NCBI GenBank assembly: GCA_030686995.1
Contig: CM060691.1
Span: 88,533,055 to 88,597,054, forward strand
Length of the DNA: 64,000 nucleotides
Source: Artemisia argyi
Lineage: Eukaryota; Streptophyta; Magnoliopsida; Asterales; Asteraceae
Direction of reading: 5' to 3'
Below the pieces are notes generated by a model. That model searched no databases. It had not been told where the DNA came from and saw nothing but the letters and a program-made list of their open reading frames with translations. Within the stretch, counting starts at the first letter, position 1. Each line of letters starts with the position of its first letter. This document shows positions 1-11,765 of the stretch, in pieces. The position numbers and the translations under genes are program-made.

Positions 1-942
1 GTAGAATTGATATTGCTACTGTTATTTTGGTATTTGTACACATATATAATATTCACAAAAATCAGATACCAGTTATATGTACAAATTTACAATTCAGATC
101 ACGTAACAGACAGAGAAAGTGGGATTTGGTATTTAACAAACTACAGGGGGTGCTTTTGACACTTTTTGAAACTTAAAAGTTAAAAAGAAATTGAAAATGA
201 AATTATGAAAATGATTAAAATATTATTTAAATATTTATTTAATTAATAAAATTATTTAAAATCTAAATTAAAACCTAACTTAAATTAACTAAAAATGACA
301 AATGATATAAATTAAACTAAAAATTAGCAAAAAATATTTTCTAAACTTAAATTAGAACTTGAAAAAAGTATAAAAAATAAAAATAAATATTTTTGTCTTT
401 TTATGGGTTTTTTTATTAATTAAAAACTATTTAACTTAATTAAACTAATTTAAATTACAATTAATACTAAATTAACTTAGAAAATTAAGAGAAAATTTAT
501 AAAATTACTTAACCATCACAGGAATCCTACAAAATTATAAAAACTCTAAAAATTATGTTTTAAGATTAATCCACTAATTATTTACCTTTTAATTAACTTA
601 AGTCTAATTTAAACAATTAAAATAAGAAAAATGTAACATTAACAGTAGAAATTCAAAATATATTTTCTAAAAGTCTATTATACTATATTAAGGCTAGGAA
701 AAATATAAAATCTAGGTTATGCTTTATAAAAACTAAATATGATATTTAATACTTAATATTAATTAATAATTAAGAAAACTAAAATTAAATCTAATAAATA
801 CTAAATGACAGAATAAAAATCTAGAAAAATTACTAAATTTACTTTAATATAAGAGGTAATTAATAAAAATATAAAAATACTAAATACTTAATAAAAATCT
901 AAAAATGAAAATTAAAATTAAATTGAATTAAATAGAAACTAT

Positions 943-1667
943 CTAGGGGTGAGCAAACAAAACCGAAAAAACCGAAACCGAACCGAAAACCGAAAAAACC
1001 GAACCGAGAAAACCGACCAAAACTAAAAACCAATGGTTCGGTTTTTAATTTTTCAAAAACTGAAAAATACGGTTCGGTTTCGGTTTTCGTCCAAAAACCG
1101 AACCGTAAAAACCGAACCGAACCGATTTTATTATATAATAATATATAATTAATATAAAATGAATAAATAACTAAACAAATCAAATTTATAAATACATATT
1201 CATTTTGTGGGTAGATTTATAATATATTTATCATAACGTTTATGTTTATATGTGTATTTGTCGTATCGTGTTTTTACTTGAAAATATATCAATAAATATA
1301 TGACGATGATCATACTATGTGCATGTTCACGTGCATGTATGAGTCTCATCTATACGACTATATATGTGTAATTATAAAATTATGAATAAACATTATTATG
1401 CTTAGATTGAAAAAAAAAAAGTAAAAATAAGAATAACCAATTTTTTATGTAATACAATAAGTTTGTTGTTATAAATTTTCCATGCCCAAATATGAACGGT
1501 TAGAAACCGAAAAACCCGAAAAACCAAACCGAAACCGATTAGAAACCGGAAAAACCAAACCGCCAAAAACCGAACGATTTCGGTTTTGGGTTCTATAAAA
1601 ACCGAACATTTCGGTTCGGTTTCGGTTTTAGCCAAAAACCGACCCAAACCGAACCGTGCACACCCCT
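943..1667. mobile_element. hAT-like MITE (non-autonomous), 725 bp
   Basis: The sequence is present in the left LTR and absent from the right LTR, where the empty site is intact at about 12882-12895. It is flanked by GAAACTAT (935-942) and AAAACTAT (1668-1675), a 7-8 bp duplication as made by hAT transposases. The ends are imperfect inverted repeats (CTAGGGGTGAGCA and TGCACACCCCT). Both end regions are packed with CCGAA/CCGAAA units and the centre is AT-rich. No coding capacity is visible. It inserted after the Ty3 element, since only one LTR has it. Confidence 0.85.
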
Positions 1668-3490
1668 AAAACTATCACTTAATTTAAACTTGGTTTTTCT
1701 TGGATTTTCTTTTATAACTTTACTTTACTACTGAAAATGAAAAACTTTTGTGAAGACACTTTAGAAAATAGCTTATTTATAAGCTATAAGCACCCCCATT
1801 GGCTAGACAGTTGACTTCTGTTGACTGTGTGGACAAATAAGCTCAAATGGGTGTAGGTGGGGTCCACAATGGTGAAAATGGGTACAATCAGGCTAAACAA
1901 ACTTAAATAAGCAGAGAATAGCAAGCAATAAGCACAAATAAGATGAATGCAATCAAATAAGCACTTTGCAATATGAACTGAACACAGATCTGGGGACAGA
2001 CTTGATGGGCTAAACCAGGTGGGGTCCACTGAGTCCTAGGTCAAACAAGGGGTTAACTTATGATCCCTGGTAGGAGGGGGGTTCAATGGTACCAAGTATG
2101 ACAAGTGGGGCCCACTGAGGTGGTCACAAATCACCACCAAAGTGGTGGTGATGGACTGAGTCTGCTGGTGCAGGGGAGATGCTTGCCCTGCAAGTGATTT
2201 CCCTAGCTTGTGGGGCCCAGGGTAAAATTTAAAAATATAAGCTAAGTGGGATCTTAAAGGTGAGCTGGTAGAAAACACAAAAGCTCAAAGCTTGAATCAC
2301 AATACACAAATCTATAAAAATCCCACTAGTTTTGAGAAAATCTGAGAATGACAATTTGACTTTTTATGAAACTTGAACTAGTTTGACTTATGTGAACTTC
2401 TAATGATCCCTACTGATTAAAAATGGTGTTATAAGATATATTTAAGCTACTTTACACTATATTAACAACTAATGTAACTAATGAGATGGATTTGAACAAC
2501 AAAAACTTTCACAGTTAACTGTGAAGTGAAAATTTGTGAGATTTTGACTTTTAACCCAAACACTAACTGGTTTAAGACTTGTAACTATCAAATAGGACTT
2601 ATGGTATGCTGTCTACACTATTGTTGCCTTCTGGGATCCACAACAACACACCCAATCAGACTAATCCAAACACCCCTATTATCTTAACTGTTTAGTGAAT
2701 TTCAAAGCAGTTGGTAACTAGGGTGTGTAAGCTTGATTCAAAACTACTAAATATGATTAAGTGACTATGTTTAAGTACTTAAAAACAGGTTACAGCTATA
2801 ATCACACAATTTTAACACTAAAACTAATAAGACAGTTCAATAAGAAAATAAAAGTACTAACTTTTGTAATAAACAAGTAATGAATATTATTCTAAGAACC
2901 ACTTAAACAACAATTAACTATTACAAATGTTCATAAAATGGCAATGAACATGCAATCAAACAAAGGCTACTCAGAACTAGATTTTTAGTGGAAAAATGAA
3001 ATAAGCAAGATCTTACAAGGATACCCTCAGCATGAACAGAGGGTTTTCCTATGAAGCCTATCTTTAGATAGGCAAATGCCAGCTCCAATCTTGCTCACCA
3101 ATCCTTCTTCAAACCTGAAAACAAGAACTAAACACCACAGTTGACCAAAGTTGACTATTTTTAGATTTTTGGTTTTCTTCTAGTATAACTGAATTTTAAA
3201 GTCTCTAAAGCTTTAATAAGCTTATTGGAACCTATGTGACCCTAACTCAGTCCATGATTATTGCTTTTACTTCACAACTCAGTACACTAAAAACTCAAAA
3301 TTAACTTGAAAATGGCACAATCTGAGACACCAATTAAAACTTGAAATTGATTGCTTAAAAACTTGAAATTACGTGAAAACAAACTATTACAGTGCTTAAA
3401 AGCTTAAGAAACAAATAGAAATTCAAATTACACTAAATTCGACCTAAAAGCTATTAATTTTCTAACTATCTTCTTCCTTGCACTCCTCTT

Positions 3491-3499
3491 CTATTTATA
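3491..3499 (-). promoter_or_regulatory. TATA box in the Ty3 LTR (left copy)
   Basis: On the minus strand the sequence reads TATAAATAG. An AAACCCTAA telo-box-like motif lies just upstream at about 3509-3517. The same pair occurs in the right LTR near 14712. The position inside the LTR, upstream in element sense of the repeat-rich U3/R region, makes this the likely retroelement promoter. Confidence 0.6.
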
Positions 3500-3965
3500 G
3501 CCATCCATTAGGGTTTCTTTGCCCTCTCTGATCAAATCCCAATAATAATTGAAGCCAATTGATGTCTGAAACCCACTAATTTGGTGCCACGTGTTTTGGC
3601 GGGAAACTATGAGGTGTGGATATTTGGACTGATATACCAACTGGGGGGGGGGTGGCATTAATTGTGGTGTGATAATTAGGTGCAAGGGGGTTTGGGCGGT
3701 GGCTTGTGATGGGAGTTGATGGGACCTGCAAGTTGTGGGCGTGTGGGGGAGGCTGAGAGGGAAGGAGGGTGGAGTTTGACCTCGTTTGACCGAGGTGGTC
3801 AAACGTTGACCCGGCTAATAATATTAAGGGTGAGTTGGTGTGGGCTGTGGTGTGGGCTGGTATTCATTGGGACCAAAAATAGGAAATGGGGTGGGCTAAC
3901 GATGGATTGGAATAAGGGAATGGGGTAGTATTTATAATATAGGATCCGGTTTTGGTTTTGGTTTA

Positions 3966-4420
3966 CACAAGGACCTTTTTTGCAATTTTACGAAAGTTGA
4001 GGGGTGGGATTTGGCATGTTTCCAAATTGTTTCCAAGGGTGTAATTTGCCAAACCATGAATAGTATAAGGTCCTGGCATGAATTTTCCAATTCATTTTCA
4101 CCAGGGACTGGAATCGTCAAACTTTCAAACTTCAGGGACCATTTGTGTAATTTTTCACCAAACTTTTCACCAAGGACCAATCCTGTCATAAAAGGTTAGT
4201 ACAAGGACAAAATTTGTTTTTCTCAAAGTTTTTCATATCCCAGGGACCATTTCTGACAATTTTCAAAGTTCAGGGACTAAACTTGACATTTTGTGAAACT
4301 TTTCACCAAAGGACTAATTATGTAACTTTTTGATTTATAAGGACCTTTGGTGGCATTTTCAAGTTTTTAGAACAACTAGGGACTAGATTTGACAACTTTT
4401 GAAACTTGGGGGACTGAAAC
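3966..4420. repeat. Degenerate AGGGACY repeats in the Ty3 LTR
   Basis: About eleven copies of a block beginning A(A/G)GGAC, followed by a T-rich stretch with TTTCAAA or TTTTCACC, recur every 30-38 bp. The same array is in the right LTR at about 15180-15640. It is noncoding. Confidence 0.7.
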
Positions 4421-4592
4421 TGCCAATTATGCAAACTTTGTGCGTTTTTCATCTATTTTTGGTATTTTTGCATTTGAAACATGTAAAACACTTTCCTGGG
4501 ATATTTTCACTATTTTGATTCATTATTGAGTGTTTTTAGATGTTTTGGCAGCTCGGAAATGGTAAAAATAATGAGTATTTACACACTCATCA

Positions 4593-4632
4593 ATCCCCCA
4601 CATTAAAACATTGCTAGTCCCTAGCAATCTTT
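4593..4632 (-). promoter_or_regulatory. Polypurine tract and adjoining hairpin of the Ty3 element
   Basis: In element sense, TGTGGGGGAT runs directly into the LTR start TGATGAG; this is the polypurine primer for plus-strand DNA synthesis. Next to it, ATTGCTAG-TCC-CTAGCAAT (4611-4629) is a perfect 8-bp stem. Confidence 0.75.
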
Positions 4633-5485
4633 TGAGAAAAACCTGATGGATTTGAAATTCTCTTTACCAAAAGCCATCACTTCTGGAGTAGCCAGGTGTA
4701 AGAACTGTGGCACACCTGATAACCGTGTGATTTTGAGCAAACCACTAGCTGTCAACGGATTTGATTAGTCTTTACCAAAAGCCGTTTGCTTCTGGACTAG
4801 CCAGCATCTTGATGGACTAAGTCAACATCTTGGTGAGCTGATTACCAATTATGGATTTTCCACGGCCTTTACCACAAGCCATAATCTTGTGGGCTAGCCA
4901 ACTCATTTGTTTTTGGGGAGCTGAGGAACCATACAATTTTTGGAAAATTGCAAGCCATCAACGGGTTTGAGATGTATTTACCAAGAGCCGTTTGCTCCTG
5001 GACTAGCCAATCCATTTGTCATTTAGACCTTGGCGGACTGATTACCACAAAAATTTTGAAATAAAGTGAAAACTTTTTGAAAAATTTAGGCCTAAAAATG
5101 GGGGTACTTAGAAAGTTTTGTGATAAAATTCGTAAGAATTTCCCCCCCCCCCCCCCCCACACTAGAATTGAATATTGTTCTCAATATTCAAATGCCCGGC
5201 TATTATGCCGAATCTCTGAACGGAAAAAGCTAATATTCGAATCTAACTGTGGAAATATCGATTTTATTTTTCACTTTATTTATCTGTACATACAACCTTT
5301 TTTTTTTTTTTTTTTTTTTTTTGAAACAAGACTTATATACATATTTACTTTTCAAATGGCGGGGGACGGCCACTCCCCCACACTACGGTGGTAGAAAGTA
5401 GAAAGAAGTCTGAAATACGGGTGAAAACCCATATATGTTGCTAATTTTTGTTCACCGAGTCACTAGCTTGACTCGATCCCCGAAT
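4633..5485. other. Noncoding spacer between integrase and 3' LTR, with four repeats
   Basis: Four copies of a roughly 33-bp unit, beginning TTTACC(A)AAGCC and ending TAGCCA, lie at 4663-4695, 4771-4804, 4868-4900 and 4976-5009, about 100 bp apart. Homopolymers of C (5143-5158) and T (about 5299-5322) follow. I see no coding signal. Athila-like elements can carry an extra ORF in this position; none is present. Confidence 0.65.
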
Positions 5486-6640
5486 TCATTGGTCCATGGG
5501 GAAAGTTTGGAGATCTGGGACAACCATGGGTGGTATGTCCTCTCCAAAATAATGTTTCAATCTATGAACATTCACTTTGAAGTTGGGACCTTCGGGTTGA
5601 GATAACTCAACAGTCCCGTATGGATATACTTTAGCAATAGTGAATGGTCCAGTCCATCGGGTTTTTAATTTCCCCGAGAAGATCTTTAATCTTGAGTTGA
5701 AAAGAAGGACTCTGTCACCGACGTTGAAAATGCGGTTCTTAATCTTAGAGTCGTGGATCTTCTTTGTCTTTTCTTTGTAGATCAAAGAGTTCTCGTAGGC
5801 TTGATCACGAAGTTCGTTTAATTCATTGAGTTGAACCTTACGGTGATCACCCGCTTTATGAAGGTCGTAGTTAGCATGTTTCAAGGCCCAGTAGGCTTTG
5901 TGCTCGAGCTCGATCGGTAAATGACACGCCTTCCCGTATACAAGCTTGTATGGAGTACACCCAATGGGTGTTTTGTAAGCTGTACGGAAGGCCCAGAGTG
6001 CATCATCAAGTTTATCCGTCCAGGAAGCACGGTTTTCACCTACTGTCCTCTCAAGAATCCGTTTTATACCACGGTTGGAAACCTCCACCTGCCCACTTGT
6101 TTGGGGGTGATATGCGGTGGAAAGACGATGAGTAACACCGTACTTAAGCATGACTTTTGCAAATTGATCATTGCAAAAGTGAGTACCGCGATCACTAATG
6201 ATGGCACGTGGAGTTCCAATACGAGCAAAGAGGGATTTCAAGAATTTCACAACAACTCGGGCATCGTTAGTGGGTAAGGCCTTAGCCTCAACCCATTTTG
6301 ACAAATAGTCAACAGCCACGAGAATATACTTGTTTCCACGAGAAGATGGGAATGGCCCCATAAAATCAATGCCTCAGACGTCAAAGATTTCACAAACTTG
6401 AATAGCATTTTGTGGCATTTCATTCTATTGTGAAATATTCCCGTGACGCTGACAAGCATCACAGGCTTTGACTAACTTGTGGGCATCCTTATAGATCGTG
6501 GGCCAATAGAAACCGGAATCAAACACCTTTTTGGCAATGTAGTTAGGACTATGGTGGCCCCAGTGGGTCCAGCATGGCAAGCCTTGAGAATATGAGCGGC
6601 TTCCTGTCCGTATACACATTGCCTGATGACTTGATCGGAA
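5486..6640 (-). pseudogene. Ty3 integrase region (broken)
   Basis: The open segment 5486-6361 encodes the catalytic core and C-terminal part of a Ty3-type integrase, which joins element cDNA to host DNA in the nucleus. Visible are ISDRGTHF with the second catalytic Asp (about residue 55), [14 protein letters not shown] with the Glu (about residue 92), and the [16 protein letters not shown] strand-rich region typical of Ty3 integrase tails. The first catalytic Asp (GIDFMGPF) lies directly after an in-frame TGA near 6376. The N-terminal zinc region continues at 6425-6619 in a different frame from RT, with another stop near 6427. So one frameshift near 6570 and two stops disable it. Confidence 0.9.
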
Positions 6641-8250
6641 CAGATTTTGAAGAGGAAGGGGTCGTCCCAGAAATAATGTTTGACGTCTTTAAAAAATTTG
6701 TTTTTCTGTTGGGACGTCATCCCCTTCACGATGAAGTTACCCGCATGGTAATTTGCAAAGTCGGCAAACCATGGGGTAGTAGAGCCACCACGAAAAGAAA
6801 CCGCACTGAGTGTCTCGAGAGGGAATGTTTCATTTATTTCTTGTTTCTCAGACACATCTTGATGTGGGTTTTCTAATCGTGAGAGATGATCAGCAGCAAG
6901 GTTCTCAGCTCCTTTTTCATCACGGATAATGATATCAAATTCCTGAAGGAGGAGAACCCAACGGAGAAGCCTCGGCTTTGCATCTTGCTTTGCAAATAAG
7001 TACTTCAAAGCCGAGTGATCCGTATACACCACGCATTTGGTCAGGATCAAGTATGGCCGGAATTTATCAAAGGCATACACCATAGCTAGGAGTTCTTTTT
7101 CAGTGGTGGTGTAATGACCTTGAGCCTCGGTCATAGTTTTACTTGCGTAGTGTATAGGCTGAAAGTATTTAGCTTTACGTTGCCCCAAGACCTCACCTAT
7201 GGCAAAATCACTAGCATCGCACATAAGCTCAAAAGGTAGGTCCCAATCAGGGGCAACAAGAATCGGTGCCTCGGTAAGCTTTTTCTTTAATGTTTCAAAA
7301 GCTTCGATGCACTCAGGAGAGAAGATGAAAGGATCATCCTTCTCGAGGAGATGGGTCATTGGCCGGGCAATCTTAGAAAAATCTTGGATAAACCTACGGT
7401 AGAAGCCGGCATGACCCAAAAAGCTCCTAACACCTTTTACGGTGGTGGGATGAGGTAATTTAGCAATGACATCGATTTTGGCTTTGTCAACCTCAATCCC
7501 GTTTTTTGAAATTTTATGGCCGAGGACAATGCCCTCCTTGACCATAAAGTGGCTCTTCTCCCAGTTGAGACTTAGATTCATTTCTTTGCAACGTTTAAGC
7601 ATCTGTTCCAAATGGGAGAGACAGGTCTGGAATGAATCCCCGATGACTAAAAAGTCATCCATGAATACCTCCATGGTTTTCCCGATCATGTCGGAAAAAA
7701 TAGACATCATGCACCTCTGGAACGTGCCTGGAGCATTACATAAGCCGAAAGGCATACGTCTGTAAGCAAAAGTTCCGTAGGGGCATGTGAAGGTAGTCTT
7801 CTCTTGATCCTGGGGATCAATGGGGATTTGGATGTAACCCGAAAAACCATTGAGGAAGCAGTAGTATTCATTCCCCGCAAGTCTTTCAAGCATCTGGTCC
7901 ATAAAAGGGAGAGGAAAATAGTCTTTACGGGTAGCTTCATTTAACTTCCGATAGTCAATACATACTCGCCAACCCGTGACCAAACGAGTTGGAATCAACT
8001 CGTTATCCTCGTTGGTGACAATTGTAATGCCACCCTTTTTAGGGACACAATGAATTGGGCTAACCCAAGGACTGTCAAATATAGGGTAAATCAATCCCGC
8101 ATCAAGAAGTTTTAGAACTTCTTGTTTGGTAACTTCGTGGATTTTTGGATTTACCCTCCTCTGTTGTTGCACTGCTGGCTTAAAGTCATCCTCCATTAAA
8201 ATTTTATGAGTACAAAAGTTCGGGCTTATGCCCTTAATGTCTGAGAGTTT
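6472..8250 (-). pseudogene. Ty3 reverse transcriptase-RNase H (broken)
   Basis: The 574-codon segment encodes RT (core [20 protein letters not shown], active site FMDD at about residue 180) followed by RNase H ([19 protein letters not shown] at about residue 390), ending in the [12 protein letters not shown] linker before integrase. RT copies element RNA into DNA and RNase H removes the template, inside Gag particles in the cytoplasm. It was once one frame with gag-protease; an in-frame TGA at about 8251-8253 separates them (consistent with a former TGG). The frame is lost near 6570, before the integrase zinc region. Confidence 0.92.
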
Positions 8251-11099
8251 TCAAGCGATTGCTTGTTTATGTGACTTTAGAACCTTTAGGAGTGCTGCCT
8301 TTTCCTCAACTTTTAAGTCTTTAGCCATAATGACGGGCAATTTATCATCACCCTCCAGAAATGCATATTCGAGATGAGGAGGCAAGTCCTTGAGCTCAAC
8401 CTCGGGAAAGTCTTCAGTTATTTCAACATTTTTGACTTCCGCTTTATGAAGTATTTTTGGAGACGGAGAGGGTGAAGGATCGTCATTTAACAATCTTTCA
8501 AGGAGAAGAATGTCCCCCTCTGGGTCAAGATAGTTTTCATCAATCCCACTTGGGATTGAGCTATCTCGAGCAAGAAACGCCTCGACCTCTTCCAGAAGGA
8601 AGTCACTTCCCTCAAACGGAGTGAGGGAAGGGGAAGGGTCGGAAATGATAGGGTCAGTAGAAAGACTGCCACTGGATGAGAAACCAAGGACTTCTTGAGA
8701 ATACTCCTCAGACGCAACATCGATAATGTCAATTCGGTTAACCGTTTCAGCGTCATAGTTGGAGGAATATCTTGAAGTCTGATCAAGATTGAATGTGATG
8801 GCTTCGCCACCAACACGTAGAGTGATTTCTTCTTCGAATACATCGATTAAAGCACGACCCATTCTTAAGAATCCCCTTCCGAGAATGAGAGGGACTCGTG
8901 GGTCAGCATCGAAATCAACAATCACGAAATCTGCCGGAAAATGGAACTTTCCTACTTTCACGAAGATATCTTCGGCAATGCCGAGAGGACGAGATATGGT
9001 ACGGTCTGCAAGCTCGAGTGTCATGCAGGTTGGAGTGAGAGCAGGAAGTGAGAGTCTTTTCCAGACTATGTAAGGCATCAGGTTAATCCTTGCGCCAAGA
9101 TCTGCCAAGGCAAAGCATTCAATCATCCCCGGGAAAATACAAGGAATGAGAAATTTCCCGGGATCTCCAAGCTTTTCGGGAAGCTTTTTCAAGAGCACTG
9201 CTGAGCAATGCTCATTAAGAGGAGTTTTTGCCATCTCACAAAGTTTTTCTTTGTTGCTTATCAGATTTTTGATTGTTGAAGCAAATTTAGGCATGAGAAG
9301 AAGAGCGTCCGCGAAGCTAATATCAAAGTGTAATTCTTGGAAAATTTGATAAAACTTTTCCATCTGATGGTTAGCTTTTTCGCGGTTCTTTTGATCATTC
9401 AAACGTGAAGGATATGGAATTGATGGCTTAGGATCATTCTTTGGGATTTCATCAGAACTCACAGGGGGATCAAATACAACTTTCGGCTTACGAGCCGGGA
9501 CCGGGACAACTTGAGGGTGGACGTTGTTGATACCTCCGTTATTAGTAGGAAGTACCGTGTCCGTGGTAACCTCAGGTTCACATTCCGCTACCTTAGTAGG
9601 AGGAAAAGAAGAGGTAGAAGGAATCGAGGGTCCATTGTAAGATGCCCCACTTCGGGTGGTGATCGCTTTGACATCGCCCCTCGGGTTAGCGATCGTGTTG
9701 CTCGGTAATGTACCCGGGCCCGAGGGTCGATCATTTAAAGACTTCTGAAGCTCAGAGATCGTGCTAAGCAATAACCGATTCGTTTCCTCTTGTGCTTTCA
9801 TGAATTGTTTAAATTCAGCATTGGAGGAAGACGAGGGTGGAACAACGTTTTGATTTTGAACAGGAGGATTTTGAACACGGTTGTTTTGAAAATTCCCTTG
9901 ATTTTGATTGTTGTTACCCTGAAAAGTGTTTCTCTGATTGAAATTACCCTGATTGTAATTCCCTTGATTCTGGTTTCTTTGAAAATTTCCTTGAAAACCT
10001 TGATTTTGATTGCCATTTTGAAAATTGTTTTGATTAAACTGGCCTTGATTTTGATTCGGGTTTTGGAAATTTGAGTTTTGACTTTGGTTAAAATTTTGAT
10101 TCGCGTTACGGTTTTGATTTTGATTAAAACCTGGAGGTCCGAGAAAATTGTTGGAACGATAGCTTAAGAGATTACGGTCCCCTTGCGGTTGGTAAGAATT
10201 ACCTCCCGTATTGTAGGAACCGTGAGCAGCATATACGTTATCTTGAGGAAAGCCAGCAGTAGCTGGACACTCGGAATACAGATGAGGGCCCCCACAAGTT
10301 TCACAACCTCGGGCCACGGCTTTCACTTGCTGATTTTGAACCTGATTTTGCATCGTTTGGCTCATTCTCAACACAGCCGTAGAAATATCATCCATCTTTT
10401 TGGTAAGAGCAATTATTTCAGGAGATGATGATGAAGGAGTAACGGAATTACATGACGCATCCCTCTCTGCAGAGGAATCCAAAAAGTTATGGTGGGCAGT
10501 CATGTTCTCGATTAAGTCATAGCACTCCTCGGGACGCCTTTTCATAAAGGTCCCAGCAGCAGTAGCATTGAGAATATCCCGGTGCCTCAATGTCAGACCA
10601 TTATTGAAGGTATCTATGATGGTAACTTGCAACATATTGTGGTTAGGGCACCGATCAATAGCTAGCTTATAACGTTCCCAAGCCTCAAAAAGAGACTCAT
10701 CGGGACGTTGCCGGAAGTTGCTGATATCATTTCGTAACTTGGTAACCATGGATGGTGGAAAATATTTTGCTAAAAACTTGGTTACCATTTCATCAAAGGT
10801 GTGAATAGAATTCTTTGGGAGTCGGTCAAACCATGCAGTGGCATGATGAGTGAGAGAATAGGGGAAGAGGTACAGCCGGAGGTCATCATCGGTGACACTA
10901 TGCTGTTTCATGCTTTGGGTGACCGTGAGATATTTGCCAGGATGCTTATTGGCATCGTCACCCGGTAATCCGTGAAATTGACACGAATTCTGGACTTGTT
11001 GGTAGGCTGGCACAGCTCCTCCATCATTCGTAGATCGGGAGCTGGCACATCCTCGGGAGGGTCAGGGGGTGGTAAAGGTGGTGGTGGCCCAGCGGCCAT
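8251..11099 (-). pseudogene. Ty3 gag and aspartic protease (broken start)
   Basis: From 11013 a 920-codon frame runs to 8251. Residues about 1-160 are a plant Retrotrans_gag core (LRLYLFPYSLTHHATAWFDR, FRQRPDESLFEAWERYK). A knuckle CETCGGPHLYSEC lies near residue 236, an Asn/Gln-rich tract at about 290-390, and the protease at about 636-760 (DLGARINLMP, then PLILGRGFL). Gag forms the particle; protease cuts the polyprotein. The usual DLGAS has Arg for Ser. The likely true start is at 11099 (MAAGPPPPLPPP), but that frame differs, with a break near 11010-11030, so the N-terminus is damaged. Confidence 0.9.
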
Positions 11100-11740
11100 T
11101 TAGGTCTTTGGTTCATGTGTGTCAGAACGTAGCTCGGGTACGTTTTTCTGATGTTTACGTTTTGTTTGTGACCGAGAGCGCATGCACTAAAAACAATTTT
11201 TCAAAACAAGATCGAGGCAAAACCACATTGAACTTAAACCAGAAATCACAAGTGAATGGCTTCTTTGAAAAAGGTACACCACTCACAAGGATATAAAGGC
11301 AAGTTTTAATCTTAAGTTTGGGAACTTATTATGGGTTTATTTATTAATTTGAAAAACTGCTTTAGGCTTATGGGTGTGTGTGCAGAAAACTTGGGAAATA
11401 TTTTTGGAACTGATTCGTTAACCGAAATCGTCCCTTTAAGATTTCTCGCAGGCTGGCGGGAGGAAGTAAATAGGTTTCCTCTTCAGTTCGCAATTTAATG
11501 TCAGAACTTACCTTAAACCAACTGTTTCAGGTTGTAATCTTAAAGAAAATGAAGTAATTTCACTTCACAGTTTGTTTTGTTGTTTTTAATTTTTTTGGTG
11601 TTTTCAACACTTCAGGAGAAGTGTTAATGAACGTTTTTGATATGATTATATTTTTACAAAAACTTTTTACAAGTTTGTGTGAAATTTGTATAGGGAGGAT
11701 TTTGAAAAACCAGTAAACAATTTTTTAAAACACGCAACAA
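11100..11740. other. Untranslated leader of the Ty3 element
   Basis: This lies between the primer-binding site and gag on the minus strand. I see no ORF with family resemblance and no obvious repeat; it would hold packaging signals if the element were active. Confidence 0.6.
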
Positions 11741-11760
11741 CCTCCCCGGCAGCGGCGCCA
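11741..11760 (-). promoter_or_regulatory. Primer-binding site, tRNA-Asp type
   Basis: The minus strand reads TGGCGCCGCTGCCGGGGAGG, which matches the tRNA-Asp-complementary primer site known from Athila, Tat and Ogre elements. It begins five bases from the LTR edge (LTR base 11766) and fixes the element as minus-oriented. Confidence 0.9.
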
Positions 11761-11765
11761 AATTT

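Larger units (their letters stand above)
1..4592 (-). repeat. 3' LTR of the Ty3-type element (truncated by the window start)
   Basis: This is the same sequence as 11948-15809 apart from scattered substitutions and one 725-bp insertion at 943-1667. It ends on the plus strand in CTCATCA, the complement of the TGATGAG start of the LTR in element sense. Short open frames inside it on both strands are not conserved as proteins and I do not call them genes. The first 940 bases are AT-rich with no coding signal; 1668-3490 is also noncoding. Confidence 0.92.

Noticed and set aside
1784..2278. Minus-strand frames in the Ty3 LTR
   Set aside because: They recur in the other LTR only because the LTRs are copies; I see no domain and the frames are not conserved intact in both.
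3716..4199. Plus-strand frames over the AGGGACY region as a gene
   Set aside because: They lie antisense in the LTR over a degenerate repeat and have no protein resemblance.
5143..5322. Poly-C and poly-T runs as signals
   Set aside because: Simple homopolymers with no consistent position relative to element ends; probably slippage.
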